Below are positions 12,207 through 23,690 of a DNA stretch of 64,000 nucleotides, piece after piece. Origin of the DNA: Dasypus novemcinctus (taxonomy: Eukaryota > Chordata > Mammalia > Cingulata > Dasypodidae); the NCBI RefSeq assembly GCF_030445035.2, contig NC_080677.1, forward strand, positions 156,613,169-156,677,168, written 5' to 3'. Position numbers and translations under genes: made by a program. Within the stretch, counting starts at the first letter, position 1. Each line of letters starts with the position of its first letter. Under the pieces are notes generated by a model that saw only the letters and a program-made list of their open reading frames with translations, ran no database searches and had not been told where the DNA came from.

Positions 12207-12431
12207 GGGGAGTGGATGTGGTTCGAGCAGTTGGGCACCTGCCTCCCACATGGGAGGTCCCAGGTTTGGTTCCCAGTTCCTCCTAAAGAAAAAACAGACA
12301 AAGAGCAGACAATGAGCAAAAAACAATGAGCAGACAATGAGCACAAACAATAAGCAAAAAACAATGAGCAAACAAACAAGGGAGCCATCTCACGGGGGAA
12401 TAACTTACTAAACAAAAATAAAATAAAATTT
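12207..12431 (+). repeat. tRNA-type SINE with internal GAGCAAA repeats and TSD
   Basis: The head CCTCCCACATGGGAGGTCCC is followed by a run of ACAATGAGCA-type short repeats and an A-rich tail. The duplication AAAAAAGAACAG occurs at 12195-12206 and 12432-12443. Confidence 0.85.
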
Positions 12432-12479
12432 AAAAAAGAACAGATATACCTACAGCATATAAACAAAGGTATTAAAATT

Positions 12480-13200
12480 TCATGGCTGTGGGGGGGTGAT
12501 GGTGATTAGGAAAAAGAATGTCTAATAAGTCTCCTGGGAGGGGGCAATAATGAAAAAAAAGGTTGAGAAACACTGAGTCGGAGGAGGAGGAGGGAGGTCA
12601 CGGTGACTGGAGTTGAGTGAGCAAAGGAAGAGCAGAAGGCAAAGAGGGCAGACAAATAGTGGGGAGGGGTCTGATCCGACACTGAAAATAGTTGGACTTT
12701 TATTCTGAGTAAAATGGGGGACAACTGCAGGGTTTTTAAGAGAGGAGTGATGACACATAATTTTTAAAAGACTCTCTCCAGCCGCTCTGTTGAAAATAGA
12801 CTGGAGGGGACCCGTGGGAGGTGCTCGCTGGAGTCCAGGTTAGAGAGGCTGGTGTTTGGCGGAGGTGCTGAGAAGTGTGGACTAGATATTCTGAAGACAA
12901 GGCTCCCAGGACACACCAGTACTGACTGTGGGGTATGCAAGAAAGAGAAGGGGCAAGTGTGCTGAGTTTGGGCAGGAAGAACTTGAAGGATGGCCTTGCC
13001 CTGACTTGGATGAGGGCTCTGGGGGAGGAGGAGTTCGGGGAGGACTCTTGGGAGCTCACGTTTGCTTTGTTAGGTTTGAGATGTCTCTTAGCTATCCCAG
13101 GGAAGAGACCGTGTCGGCAGGTGCATAGAGGAGCCTGGAGTCCAGGGGAAAGGCCCATGCTGGAGATACAAATCTGTGCGTTGTGCAGGAGACATGGCAG
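12480..13200 (+). repeat. Ancient mammalian interspersed repeat, family unassigned
   Basis: TTTTATTCTGAGTAAAATGG ... AGGAGTGATGACACATAATT ... GAAAATAGACTGGAGGGG follows a widespread old mammalian repeat pattern. The same family recurs at 41235-42030 and 62590-62790. Confidence 0.5.
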
Positions 13201-13209
13201 GAAAAGTGG

Positions 13210-13950
13210 AAGAGAGGAACAAAAACAGAGTAGACCAAGAGAAAACTAATAAAACGAGATCCAAACCCCCAAACATATCAATAATTACACAAATGGACTA
13301 AAGGCTTCAACAAAAAGGCAGAGATGGGATTGTCAAAGTGAATAGTAAATATTTATTTATATTTTAGTATATAAATACACACACACACTAAAAGAAATGC
13401 TGTTTAAATGTAAAGACAGAAAAAGCAAGCAGGTGGAAAAAATACCCCACAAAAAAATGGTAAGCCCTAAGAAGACTGGGGCAGCTACATTAGCATCATT
13501 AAAATATTCTTCAGAACAAAAAGTATTATCAGAGATAAAGAGGGACTTTTATTTTTATATTTTTTAAAGATTTATTTATTTATTTCTCTCCCCTTCCCCC
13601 CTGGTTGTCTGTTCTCTGTGTCTATTTGCTGCGTCGTCTTCTTTGTCCGCTTCTGTTGTGTCAGCGGCACGGGAATCTCTGGTTTCTTTTTGTTGCGTCA
13701 TCTTGTTGTGTCAGCTCTCCGTGTGTGCGGCGCCATTCCTGGGCAGGCTGCGCTTTCTTTCGTGCTGGGCGGCTGTCCTTGTAGGGCGCACTCCTTGCAT
13801 GTGGGGCTCCCCTACACGGGGGACACCCCTGCGTGGCAGGGCACTCCTTGTGCGCATCAGCACTGCGCATGGGCCAGCTCCACATGGGTCAAGGAGGCCT
13901 GGGGTTTGAACCTGGGTAAGAAGGACTTTTAATTATGATGAAAAGGAAGA
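13210..13950 (+). repeat. Old L1 ORF2 (endonuclease region) remnant
   Basis: TGTTTAAATGTAAAGACAG ... TTCAGAACAAAAAGTATTATC ... AGATAAAGAGGGACTTTTA ... AATTATGATGAAAAG is the nucleotide pattern of the L1 endonuclease N-terminal half, with stops. It is split by a SINE. Confidence 0.6.
13553..13920 (-). repeat. DAS-type SINE, antisense, 5'-truncated
   Basis: The tail lies on the left (TTTAAAGATTTATTTATTTATT) and the body runs to the B-box complement at about 13905-13915. The A-box half of the tRNA head is missing. GGACTTTTA duplications are at 13543 and 13923. Confidence 0.9.
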
Positions 13951-14811
13951 CACAGGACTTCCAGGAAGGTGGCGGACTAGAAAGACACAGGACTCTCTTC
14001 TCTCAAGAAAAATAGCTAGAGGATAGGCAGGAACCGCCTAGAAAAAATCTTCCAGGGTTTAGGACAGCAGGGGAAGGATGGACACTGCCCAGAAGAGAGA
14101 GGGGCACAGGAAAAGAATCGCTCCATCAAAACTGACTTAAAAGCCACAGCTGCAAATGCCAACATGCTCCCCCACACTATAGACACTTTATTGGACAAAA
14201 GAGACTTTAAATGCAAAAACTATATAAGAGATACAGGAGGTCATTATATTTTATTAAAAGGGGCAATCCACCAGGAAGAAATAATGGTCATAAATATCTA
14301 TGCACCTAACCACGGTGCCCCAGAATACATGAGGCAAACTCTGGCAACACTGAAGGGAGAAATAGACATCTCTGCAATAACAGTTGGAGACTTCAACACC
14401 CCACTCACATCATTAGATGGAACACCTAGACAGAAGATCATCAAGGAAACAGAACTTTGAACAATATGATAAACCAGCTAGACCTAATAGACATATACAG
14501 AACTTTCCAGACTCAGCAGATTATACATTCTTCTCAAGTGCTCAGATCTTTCTTTAGGATAGACCACATGTTCGGTCACATTGCAGCTCTCAATAAATAC
14601 AAAAAGATTGAAATTATACAAAGCACCTTCTCAGATCATAATTGAATAAAACCAAAAATCGGTAATAGACAGGAAAGAAGTAAATTGGCAAATGTGAGGA
14701 AGCTAAACAATACACTCCTGAATAAACTGTGGGTCAAGGGAGAACTTGCAAGTGAAATCAGTAAATACATAGAGAAAATGAGAACACAACTTATCAAAAC
14801 TTACAGGATAC

Positions 14812-15180
14812 AGCAACACAGATGTGGCTCAACCAGCTGGGCGCCCACCTACCATATGGGAGTTCCCAGGCTTGGATCCTGGTGCCTACTAAAGAAGACG
14901 AGCAGACGCTGCACCCACAGCGATGAGCTAGAGGCTGCACCACTGCAACAAGCAGGTGCCTAAAGAAGCAGATATCACAAGCCAGCAGACAAAGCAGCCC
15001 ATCAGGAGCAGATGTGGCTCAGGCCATTGGGCACTTGCCTTCCTGGTGGGAGGTCCGGGGTTCGGTTCCTGGTTCCTCCTGGAGGAGGTAAGCAAACCAT
15101 GAGAAGACAGATGAGAGAACCATCTGAGAGAGTTGGTATAAATTTTTAAAAAATAATAAAGTAAATAAATCCTTAAAAAA
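14812..15180 (+). repeat. Dimeric tRNA-type SINE nested in L1
   Basis: Two tRNA-like heads (CCTACCATATGGGAGTTCCC and CCTTCCTGGTGGGAGGTCCG) and an AAATAAATCCTTAAA tail. Imperfect duplications GGATACAGCAA / GGATATAGCAA flank it and both match the L1 ORF2 sequence. Confidence 0.85.
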
Positions 15181-15483
15181 ACCTCATGGGATATAGCAAA
15201 GGCAGTCTTAAGAAGGACATTTATAGATATAAATGCCTATATTAAAAAAGAAAGAGCTAAAATCAAAGATTTAACTGAACAACTGTAGAAACTAGAAAAA
15301 GAACAATAAACCATTCCCAAAACAAGCAGAAGAAATAATAAAGATTAGAGCAGAAATAAATGAAATTGAGAACAACAACAACAAAAAATAATAGAGAAAA
15401 TCAACAAAACCAAAAGCTGGTTCTTTGAGACAGTCAATACAATTGACAAACCCCTAGCTAGATTAATAAAGAAAACAAGAGAG

Positions 15484-15854
15484 GAAAACGGACTTTGGCC
15501 CAGTGGTTAGGGCGTCCGTCTACCACATGGGAGGTCCGCGGTTCAAACCCCGGGCCTCCTTGACCCGTGTGGAGCTGGCCATGCGCAGTGCTGATGCGCG
15601 CAAGGAGTGCCGCGCCACGCAAGGGTGTCCCCCACATAGGGGAACCCCACGCACAAGGAGTGCGCCCGTGAGGAGAGCCGCCCAGCGTGAAAAGAAAGAG
15701 CAGCCTGCCCAGGAATGGCGCCGCCCACACTTCCCGTGCCGCTGACGACAACAGAAGTGGACAAAGAAACAAGACGCAGCAAATAGACACCAAGAACAGA
15801 CAACCAGGGGAGGGGGGGAAATTAAATAAATAAATAAATCTTTAAAAAAAAAAA
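15484..15854 (+). repeat. DAS-type SINE with perfect 12-bp TSD
   Basis: Full-length head, body and tail. The duplication AAAACAAGAGAG is at 15472-15483 and 15855-15866. It is inserted into L1 ORF2. Confidence 0.95.
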
Positions 15855-16805
15855 AAAACAAGAGAGAAGATGCAAATAAATGCAATCAGACATGAAAAGG
15901 GCAAGGTTATGACTGACTCCACAGGAATAAAAAGGATCCTAAGAGGATATTATGAGAAATTGTTTGCCAGTAAACTAGACAACTTAGATTAATTGGACAA
16001 ATTTCTAGAACTGCACAAACAACCTACACTCGCATTACAAGAAATACAAAAACTAACCAACCAATCACATTTAAAGAGATTGAATCCATCATCAAAAATA
16101 TCCCAACAAAGAAAGGCCCAGGACCAGATGCCTTCGCAGGTGAATTCTACCAAACATTTTGAGAAGAATTAACACCAATCCTGTTTAAACTCTTCCAAAA
16201 AATTGAAGAGGAGGTAACATTACCCAACACATTTTATGAAGCCACCATTACCCTAATACCAAAGCCAGATAAAGACACTAAAAGAAAATTACAGACCAAT
16301 CTCTCTAATGAACATAGGTGCAAAAATTCTCAACGAAGTACTTGCAAATAGAATCCAACAACATATCAAAAGATTTATACATCACAACTAAGTGGGATTT
16401 ATTCCTGGTATGCAAGGGTGGTTCAACATAAGAAAACCAATCAACATAATATACCACATTAACAAAGAAGGAAAAAAAACCACATGATCCTCTCAATCAA
16501 TGCAGAAAATTCAGCATCCTTTCTTGAGAAAACATTTAGATAGATTGGAATAGAAGGAAAATTCCTCAATATGATAAAAGGCATATATGAAAAACCCACA
16601 GCCAACATCATTCTCAATGGGGAAAGGTAGAATTTTCTAGTTTATTTGTTTGTGTGTTATCATTATTATTGAAATAATGAAAATGCTCTAATAATGACTG
16701 AAGTGATGAATGCACAACTCTGTGATTATATTAACTATCATTCATTATGCACTTTGGATGAATTGTATGCTTTATCAATATGTATCAATAAAATTGATTG
16801 TTTAA

Positions 16806-17345
16806 TCAACAACCAATAAAAAAAGGAAGACAAAACAACCATAAATATGTATGTGTCTAAGAACAGAGCTTCAAAACACATGAAACCAAAACTGACAGAA
16901 AAGAAGCGAGAGACCTGCCCATAATTCGAGGAGATTTTAAACACCATCTCTCATCAATTGATGGAATAACTAGGCAAAGACCAGCAAAGGCACAGAAGGT
17001 CTAATTCCACTATCAACCCCCTTTTTAGAACACTACACCTGACAAGGATAGAATACATATTCATTTCAAGAATGTTTGGTACATTCAGCAGGACAGACTA
17101 TGTACCGGGTTATAACAAAGCCTCAACCAATTTTTAAAAATGGAAATCATGCAAAGTATGTTCTCTGGCTCTGTAGAATTAAATTAAAAATCAATAACAA
17201 TAAGATAAGTGGGAAAGCCCTGAATATTTGAAAATTAAACAACGTATTTCTGAATAATCCATGGGATGAAGAAGAAATTATAAAGGAAATTAGAAAAGAT
17301 TTCAAACTAAATGATAATAAAAATACAACATATCAAAATTTGTGA
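16806..17345 (+). repeat. Older L1 ORF2 endonuclease remnant
   Basis: Nucleotide pattern of the L1 endonuclease domain (region encoding a degraded GDF motif near 16930, then a RIDY-like stretch at about 17090) with many stops. It is older than the L1 to its left. Confidence 0.6.
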
Positions 17346-17349
17346 AATG

Positions 17350-17898
17350 CAGCCAAAGCAGTGCTCATAGGGGACTACAGAGTTTATGCAGACTACATAA
17401 ACTTTTGAGTCCCAATAGCCAGCAAAGCTCCCTTACTCTGCACCATGATCAAGTGGTCCCAACCTTTGAATCCTACCTCAACAAGGAAGAAGAGCACGCT
17501 TACTGCAGAGCCTTACGCCAAATTCGGAGGAGCTAAAGTTTCTTGAGGCAGGGTTGGAAATGGGCTCTAGGAGAACTCAAAGCAGAAGGCAATTCTCAGA
17601 CACAAAAGATGTGGGGCTCCTTTGATGCAGATTTCTGAGAAGGTCATGAAATACATGAGGGGAAGCTAGACCCACACCATTGTCTGCAGAATCCAAGAAT
17701 TTTGTTTAATCACCACCCCAAGTAAACTCTACACAAGAAGGCACCACCAACAGGCTCCAAAAACTGGATCAACGTTTTATTCCCAGCTCTGTTCTAGAGA
17801 TGTCACAGTTTATTGGTTGTCTGTCCAATCCTGATTCAGTTTTCTAGATAAAGAAGTCCTCCTAAGACCTGGACCTGTAGCTTTATTTGAGTAGACCT
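17350..17898. other. Intergenic, unassigned
   Basis: A short plus-strand ORF (17342-17536) has no recognisable family. Nothing else is seen. Confidence 0.4.
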
Positions 17899-18441
17899 TC
17901 CCCCAGTCCCCACCTTTTAAAAAGTATATATTTTATTACAACTTACAAAACACTCACGCACATGTGTAGAATTCCCATACAACAACCCTTCACCAAAACA
18001 CCACTCTGTTGTGGAATATCTGTTACAGATTATGAGATATCATCAGCCTAGGACCACTAACTCCATAATGTCCAGAGCATACATTTGGCATATTTTTTCC
18101 ATACCCTCCTATTATTAACACAGTACATCTTTGGCATTGATGCAAGTATATTACAGTATTGTTGTTAACTACAGTCTATGAGTTACATTAATTGTATTTT
18201 TCCCATGCTTCTCTACATTCTCACCACCCTGCAATAGTGGTGTACATCTGTTCTAGTTCACAGAAGGACATTCCTGCATTTGTACCACAATTCTCATCCA
18301 CCTCTGGTTTCACTGTGTTAATCAGTCCCTAGATTATTCTCTAGCTTTCTTTCAATTGACATTTACATCCCTAGACTACCCTTTTTGGCCACAATCCCAT
18401 TTATGAACCAGCTGCCACTCTCTATAACATGCTACCATCAA
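17899..18441 (-). repeat. L1 3' UTR fragment, antisense, with 12-bp duplication
   Basis: The reverse complement of this segment matches the plus-strand 3' UTR at about 34500-34950 (shared CTATGGACTGTGGTTAACA-type and CACATGTGCATGATTG-type tracts). TTGAGTAGACCT occurs at 17887-17898 and 18442-18453. Confidence 0.75.
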
Positions 18442-18634
18442 TTGAGTAGACCTCCTTTTGAGGTCAGTGGAAGGTCTGCCACAGTTTGGGCTTCACAAAG
18501 GAGCCTGAGCAAGTATTTGATCAGGGGCCTGCAAGCCTCTGAGATGGGGTTGTGCCTCAGGAAGGAAGATAACAACCATATCAGTTCTGCTCAAGAGCCA
18601 CCAGTAAAAATCATCTGTCAAGAGATGGCTTTGG

Positions 18635-19016
18635 GGAAACGGGCTTGGCCCAGTGGTTAGGGCATCCGTCTACCACATGGGAGGTCCGCGGTTCAAACCC
18701 CGGGCCTCCTTGACCGGTGTGGAGCTGGCCCACGCGCAGTGCTGATGCGCGCAAGGAGTGCCGTGCCACGCAGGGGTGTCCCCTGATAGGGGAGCCCCAC
18801 GCGCAAGGAGTGTGCCCCGTAAGGAGAGCCGCCCAGCGTGAAAGAAAGTGCAGCCTGCTGAGGAATGGCACCGCCCACACTTCCCGTGCCGCTGACGAAA
18901 ACAGAAGCGGACAAAGAAACAAGACGCAGCAAATAGACACAGAGAACAGACAACCGGGGGTGGGGGTGGGGGTGGTGGTGGAATTAAATAAATAAATAAA
19001 TCTTTAAAAAAAAAAG
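18635..19016 (+). repeat. DAS-type SINE with perfect 14-bp TSD
   Basis: Complete head, body, GGGGGT-rich expansion and A-rich tail. AGAGATGGCTTTGG is present at 18621-18634 and 19017-19030. Confidence 0.96.
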
Positions 19017-19139
19017 AGAGATGGCTTTGGAGTTCAGTGCCTTACCAGTGGGCCCTACTTTGGAATTTGTGTTCCTGAGCATGATGGAGTTGGACTCAGA
19101 TGTGACCTCTCTACATATGCCTCTTCTGTCACTTTTTCT

Positions 19140-19905
19140 GAACTTGTGGTTGGCACTGGGGTTGGTGTATGTTTAGGTGAATTGAATCTCTAGACCGTCC
19201 ATGTGCCAGCTGGGCCCTGAGCCTCAGCAGAGTTGCAACACCTACTCTCCAGTTCATTGGACTTACCCAGGTCAGCTGACAGGGAGGTGAAGATGGCCAA
19301 CCACCACTCCAGGGAACCGAGAGTGCCCACAACTATAAGCAGGAGAATCGCATCCATTATCCATGTGGAATCTAAGCCCCCTCTCGATATAGAGGTGGAG
19401 AGGGCATCACCACCCCAGGGCCCACAGGATGGAGGAATAAAATATGGACTAGAGTGGACTTACTGGTATTCTACTATGGAACTATTGTGACTAGCAGTGG
19501 AAGAAACTGTAGCATTGATGTGGAGAAAGTGGCCACGGTGTAGCTGAGGGCAGGGACAGGGAAGAAGAGATGTGATGTGGGGGCATTTTCAGGACTTGGA
19601 GTTGTCCTAAATGATATTGCAGGGACAGATGCTGGACATTATATATCCTGCCATAACCCACTGAATGGACTGGGGGAGAGTGTAAACTACAATGTAAACT
19701 ATAATCCGTGTGGTGCAGCAGTGATCCAAAATGTATTCACCAAATGCAGTGAAAGTGCCACCATGATGAAAGAGGTTGTTGAGGTGGGAGGAGTGGGGAG
19801 GGGGTTTTGGGGGGTGGGATATATGGGAAGCTCTTATATTTTTGAATGTAACATTTTTTGTGATCTATGCATCTTCAAAACACTACCATTTTTTAAAAAT
19901 CTGCC
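19140..19905 (+). repeat. L1-associated 3' UTR-type repeat
   Basis: Same family as 2155-2890 (antisense) and 45558-45648. Landmarks are GAATAAAATATGGACTAGAG, GTGTGGTGCAGCAGTGATCC and the 3' end TATATGGGAAGCTCTTATAT ... GTAACATTTTTTGTGATCTA. Confidence 0.7.
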
Positions 19906-19919
19906 AAGGCATGAATAAT

Positions 19920-20737
19920 TGCTAATTACAGTATCACCACAGAGGTGGTATTTTTTCACTTTTCCCTTGAACGGCAGGAGGTGGTGGATTTTGGTTCACT
20001 TTGCCGCCTCACACCCCACCCATTTCTCAGTTGCCCTTGGGCTCCGCAGGCCCTTCTTTGCACTGCACCCATTTCTTTGTTAGCACAGATTGTTGACTCC
20101 CCAAGCTAGAGGGAGGCCATCAATAGGCCACCTTCAAACCAGGCCTGGCCTCTGAGGCTGCGCCTAGGGGGTCCCACCTCCCTCTCTGTCCTCGCTGGAG
20201 CAGGGTGACCCTCTTGTGTAACACATTTTACAGAATTTTAAACCTCATTCCCCCCTGGGCCAGGCTCAGTTGAGGCAAGGAAGTGGGCCCCTGCCTGCCA
20301 CCCGCACCTTGGGCTTCTCACTGGCTGGAACGGGGCAGGGGACAGCAGTTTCTGTGCTGCTCGGTCGTGAATTTGCTCCTCTGGTTGTTACTCTCTCCTG
20401 GGCACAGTCCTCGAGGGCTCCAGCCACCCACCTCTGTAAGGGCGGCCCAAACAGGACCGTGGGAAACTACCTGGGCTGCACTTCCAGCTCTGCAAATCCC
20501 AGGGCTGAAACGTCAAAGGGTCACGCTGAGCCAGGGAACCAGCCAAAGAAAGCTGAGCCTCAGCCCCACTCCACGGCACACGGCAGGAGCCCGAGGGAGA
20601 GGCCACTGGTGGCCTCTAGGACTGGACACGAGCGAGCACAGAAATACCAGTTCACCTCCAACAACCGGACAGCTTCAGGCAAAGAGCCGAGGGCTGGGCC
20701 TGAGGGGATGATTGCCTCCAGGGCGGGCAGTTCGTTC
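19920..20737. other. Intergenic, unassigned
   Basis: GC-moderate sequence. The ORFs at 20270-20764 are not recognisable proteins. Confidence 0.4.
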
Positions 20738-20850
20738 TTTCAACAAATCTCTACTGAGCACTAAACCAGGCAGGTCCTGCTCTAGGTACTGGGATATAGC
20801 AGGACAGCAACAAGGTAGACCGAGCCCTGTCCTCGTGGAGATTATTAGTC
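20738..20850 (+). repeat. L2-like remnant
   Basis: TTCAACAAATCTCTACTGAG ... GGTCCTGCTCTAGGTACTGG ... TCCTCGTGGAGATTATTAG follows the conserved L2 pattern. A similar small remnant is at 21280-21350. Confidence 0.65.
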
Positions 20851-20879
20851 CGGGAGTCCTCATGCTCCTCACTGTTTGC

Positions 20880-21608
20880 CTCTTGCATCTTTCACTTAAC
20901 AAAATCTTGGTACTCTTTCCTTATGAGCACATTCAGGCGTACAGCATTCCATCCGATGTCAGCGTAGCACTCCATTGCACGGTGTGCATGCACCAGTGTC
21001 CATTAACTAGTTCCCTGTGGGGAGATATTTGGAGCATTTCTCATTGGTTGCTGCTATCAACCATGCTGCAATGACCATTCTTGTACCTGCCTTGACCTAC
21101 TCTGTCAATATATCCATGTAGCAGTGAACTTGCTGGGTCTTAGGGTACACAAATTTAAAATTTGAGGGTATTATCAAAGGAGGGAGCCTGTTTCCCATAT
21201 ATTTACCAATATTGGCTTTTAGCACTTGTTTTGGTGTTTGCAAATCCATTAGTTGAAAAATCGGTCTATTGTTTGAGCTGCATTTCATTCATTCACTCAA
21301 CCCACAAATATATCTTGAAGGCTTACTCTGTGCCAGGCCCTTGGATAAACTGCAAAAGGCCCACGGAGTAGCAGCACAGTGAACCATATTCTCATAGCTA
21401 TTTATATGCCTTCTTCTGAGAAAAGCCTATTCATATCCTGTTGCATTTTTCTCTATTAGCCTGTTCATATTCCTCTTTCAGATTTGTAGGTGTTCTATAT
21501 GGGGTCCGTGCCCATTTTTTCATGCCTTATAATTTCCTCCCCCAGTTTACCTGTGGTCTGTTGAGTTTGTTTAGGGTTTTTAATTTTCACTTTGGTTTTT
21601 TTCCATAG
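20880..21608 (-). repeat. Old L1, antisense (3' part)
   Basis: Antisense L1 3' UTR/ORF2 C-terminal pattern (GTCCATTAACTAGTTCCCTG ... CAACCATGCTGCAATGACCA). It continues on the right of the solo LTR at 22647. Confidence 0.6.
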
Positions 21609-21613
21609 AGAAG

Positions 21614-22641
21614 TGTGGCAGTATGGTATTTATGAATTCCAAAAAGAAATATTGATTATTTTTGTAAACTGAGCTGTCCTTTGGGCGTGAGACCCCTTCA
21701 ATTGTATTACATTCAGAGGTTTCACTTTTACTTTATTAAATCAAGATTAGGGCTTTGATTTGACCAAGTCATTAGGGCATGTAGGGTTGAGTTCCCGCCA
21801 AGGGGGCGGCTATATGCACAGACACTCAATCAAGAAAACGAAAATAGATACAGAGGATCCTGCAGCCTGTGAAGAGATGAGCCTGATAGTCTAGAGCTGA
21901 CCTTGTGAAGAGAACAGACTAGCTGAGCCTGGAAAGAAATGAGCCCCAGAGGAAGAGAAAACAGCCCTATGCCAATTAACATCTGAGATCAGAAGAAGCT
22001 GGGACCACAGAGCCTTAACATGGGCCAATTTGTGTCAACATGTGGCAACAGACTTTGGGTGAGAAAGTAACTCTTTTTTTTTTCTTTTAAGATTTACTTA
22101 TTTTATTTCTCTCCCCACACCGCCCCCCCCCCCCCCAGTTGTCTGTTCTCTGTCTCTATTTGCTGCATGTTCTTCTTTGTCTGCTTCTGTTGTTGTCAGC
22201 AGCATGGGAATCTGTGTTTCTTTTTGTTGCGTCATCTTGTTGTGTCAGCTCTCCGTGTGTGCGGCGCCATTCCTGGGCAGGCTGCACTTTCTTTCGTGCT
22301 GGGTGGCTCTCCTTACGGGGCGTACTCCTTGTACGTGGGGCTCCCCTACGTGATGACACCCCTGCGTGGCATGGCACTCCTTGCACGCATCAGCACAGCA
22401 CATGGGCCAACTCCACACGGGTCAAGGAGGCCCAGGGTTTGAACCGCAGACCTCCCATATGGTAGATGGACGCCCTAACCACTGGACCAAGTCCACTTCC
22501 CAGAAAGTAACTCTTATGGTACCTTGAGTTGGACTCTTTAGGACCTTGTAACTGTAACCTTCTACCCTAAATAAATACCCTTTATAAAAACCAACAGATT
22601 TCTGGTACTTTGCATCAATACCCCTCTGGCTGACTAATGTA
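21614..22641 (+). mobile_element. Solo LTR with 5-bp target duplication, split by a SINE
   Basis: Starts TGTGGCAG, ends CTAATGTA (a TG...CA terminus with one change), and is flanked by AGAAG at 21609-21613 and 22642-22646. A polyadenylation-like CTAAATAAATACCC lies at about 22566. Without the nested SINE the LTR is about 600 bp. No internal retroviral coding sequence is present. It is probably an old endogenous retrovirus LTR of ERVL/MaLR type; the class is inferred from the termini and 5-bp duplication. Confidence 0.7.
22076..22501 (-). repeat. DAS-type SINE, antisense, with 14-bp TSD
   Basis: Tail T-run on the left, C-run at 22122-22137, complete tRNA head on the right ending GACCAAGTCCACTTCC. 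AGAAAGTAACTCTT is duplicated at 22062-22075 and 22502-22515. Confidence 0.95.
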
Positions 22642-22646
22642 AGAAG

Positions 22647-23690
22647 TTTTCAATTTGGATGTAGTAAAAATACTTTAGCTTTCCTTAGTGCCATGTAGGT
22701 TTTCTATCTGGCTCAGAAATGCCTTCCCCATCCAAAATTACATAAATACATCCTTTCATAATTTCTTCTACTATTTTTATGTTTAAAGTTTTAACATTTA
22801 AATGTTTGATCCATCTAGTACTTAGTTTAACAAGAAAGATTGAGATCCAGTTTTATAACTTTGAAAATTGCTGCTCATATCCTCCAGTTTTGAATAGGAT
22901 AAATTTAATATGTTACCTTATCACATCTTAAATTCATATTTATATTTTGGGTCTTTTCTGAACTGACTATTACATTCTGCTACTTTGTCTATCAATTATA
23001 TAAGTTGAACATTTTACATAGTATTACTGTGTCTAGTATAGAAAACATTATAGTAATATTTTTAATATGTTTAAGATATCTACAACTAGCTTTGAAAAGA
23101 ATAATTTTCCTAATAATCTGTACCTTTACTTTTCCAAATGAACATTAGCATCATTCTGTCAAATTCCCTTCAAAATCTCTTACTGGTATTTTATTGGAAT
23201 TACATCAAATATATTAACTTGAGGATTCTGACACTTTAAAAAATACTGAGTCTTCCTATAAAAAACATGAATATTTTCCATGTAAGCCATATTCTCCATC
23301 CCACAGAACAGTCAAGTTTTTTTCCCACATAGGCCCTCTACATTTCTATAACTTTATTGCTATAGTAAATTAAATCCTTACATCATTGTACTTTCTTTTG
23401 AATGAAGCTATTGATTGTTGCTTATTTAATTTGTAATTGGCCTTCCTACCGAGTACTTTTTTCTTTAATAGTTATCAAGTTTTCAGATACACATCCCTGA
23501 AGGATCATACTTTTCCCTCCTCCTTTCCAATATTTCTAGCTCATTTCTTTTTCCTAATTGCATTAGCTAGTATTTCTCAAACAGTATTGAAAATTACAAT
23601 GGTGAAAGTAGGCATACTTTTTTGGTCTTGAATATTATGGAAACTGTTTTCTAGTGTTCTTTCATGAAACACAATATAATGTTAGGCTTT
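22647..23690 (-). repeat. Old L1 ORF2, antisense
   Basis: Antisense L1 reverse transcriptase/C-terminal pattern (GTTTGATCCATCTAGTACTT, GATTGAGATCCAGTTTTATA, ATTGCATTAGCTAGTATTTC). Many stops and indels. Same element as 20880-21608. Confidence 0.65.

Larger units (their letters stand above)
13955..16805 (+). mobile_element. Internally deleted L1 (5' UTR, endonuclease and RT start, 3' end)
   Basis: An L1 5' UTR-like start (CTTCCAGGAAGGTGGCGGAC at about 13958) passes at about 14150-14170 directly to ORF2. The ORF2 endonuclease is readable at 14164-14460 and 14457-14645, with YAPN, GDFNTPL, RIDHMFGH and SDHN motifs. The RT N-terminal part follows to about 16625, then a jump to the L1 3' terminus (ATGAAAATGCTCTAATAATG ... 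CAATAAAATTGATT) at about 16640-16800. ORF1 and the ORF2 C-terminal half are absent. Two SINEs are nested inside (14812-15180, 15484-15854). Confidence 0.8.

Noticed and set aside
15484..15560. Possible functional tRNA genes at SINE heads
   Set aside because: Box-like sequences are present, but each is followed by the SINE body and has target duplications. None has a complete isolated tRNA fold ending in a Pol III terminator.
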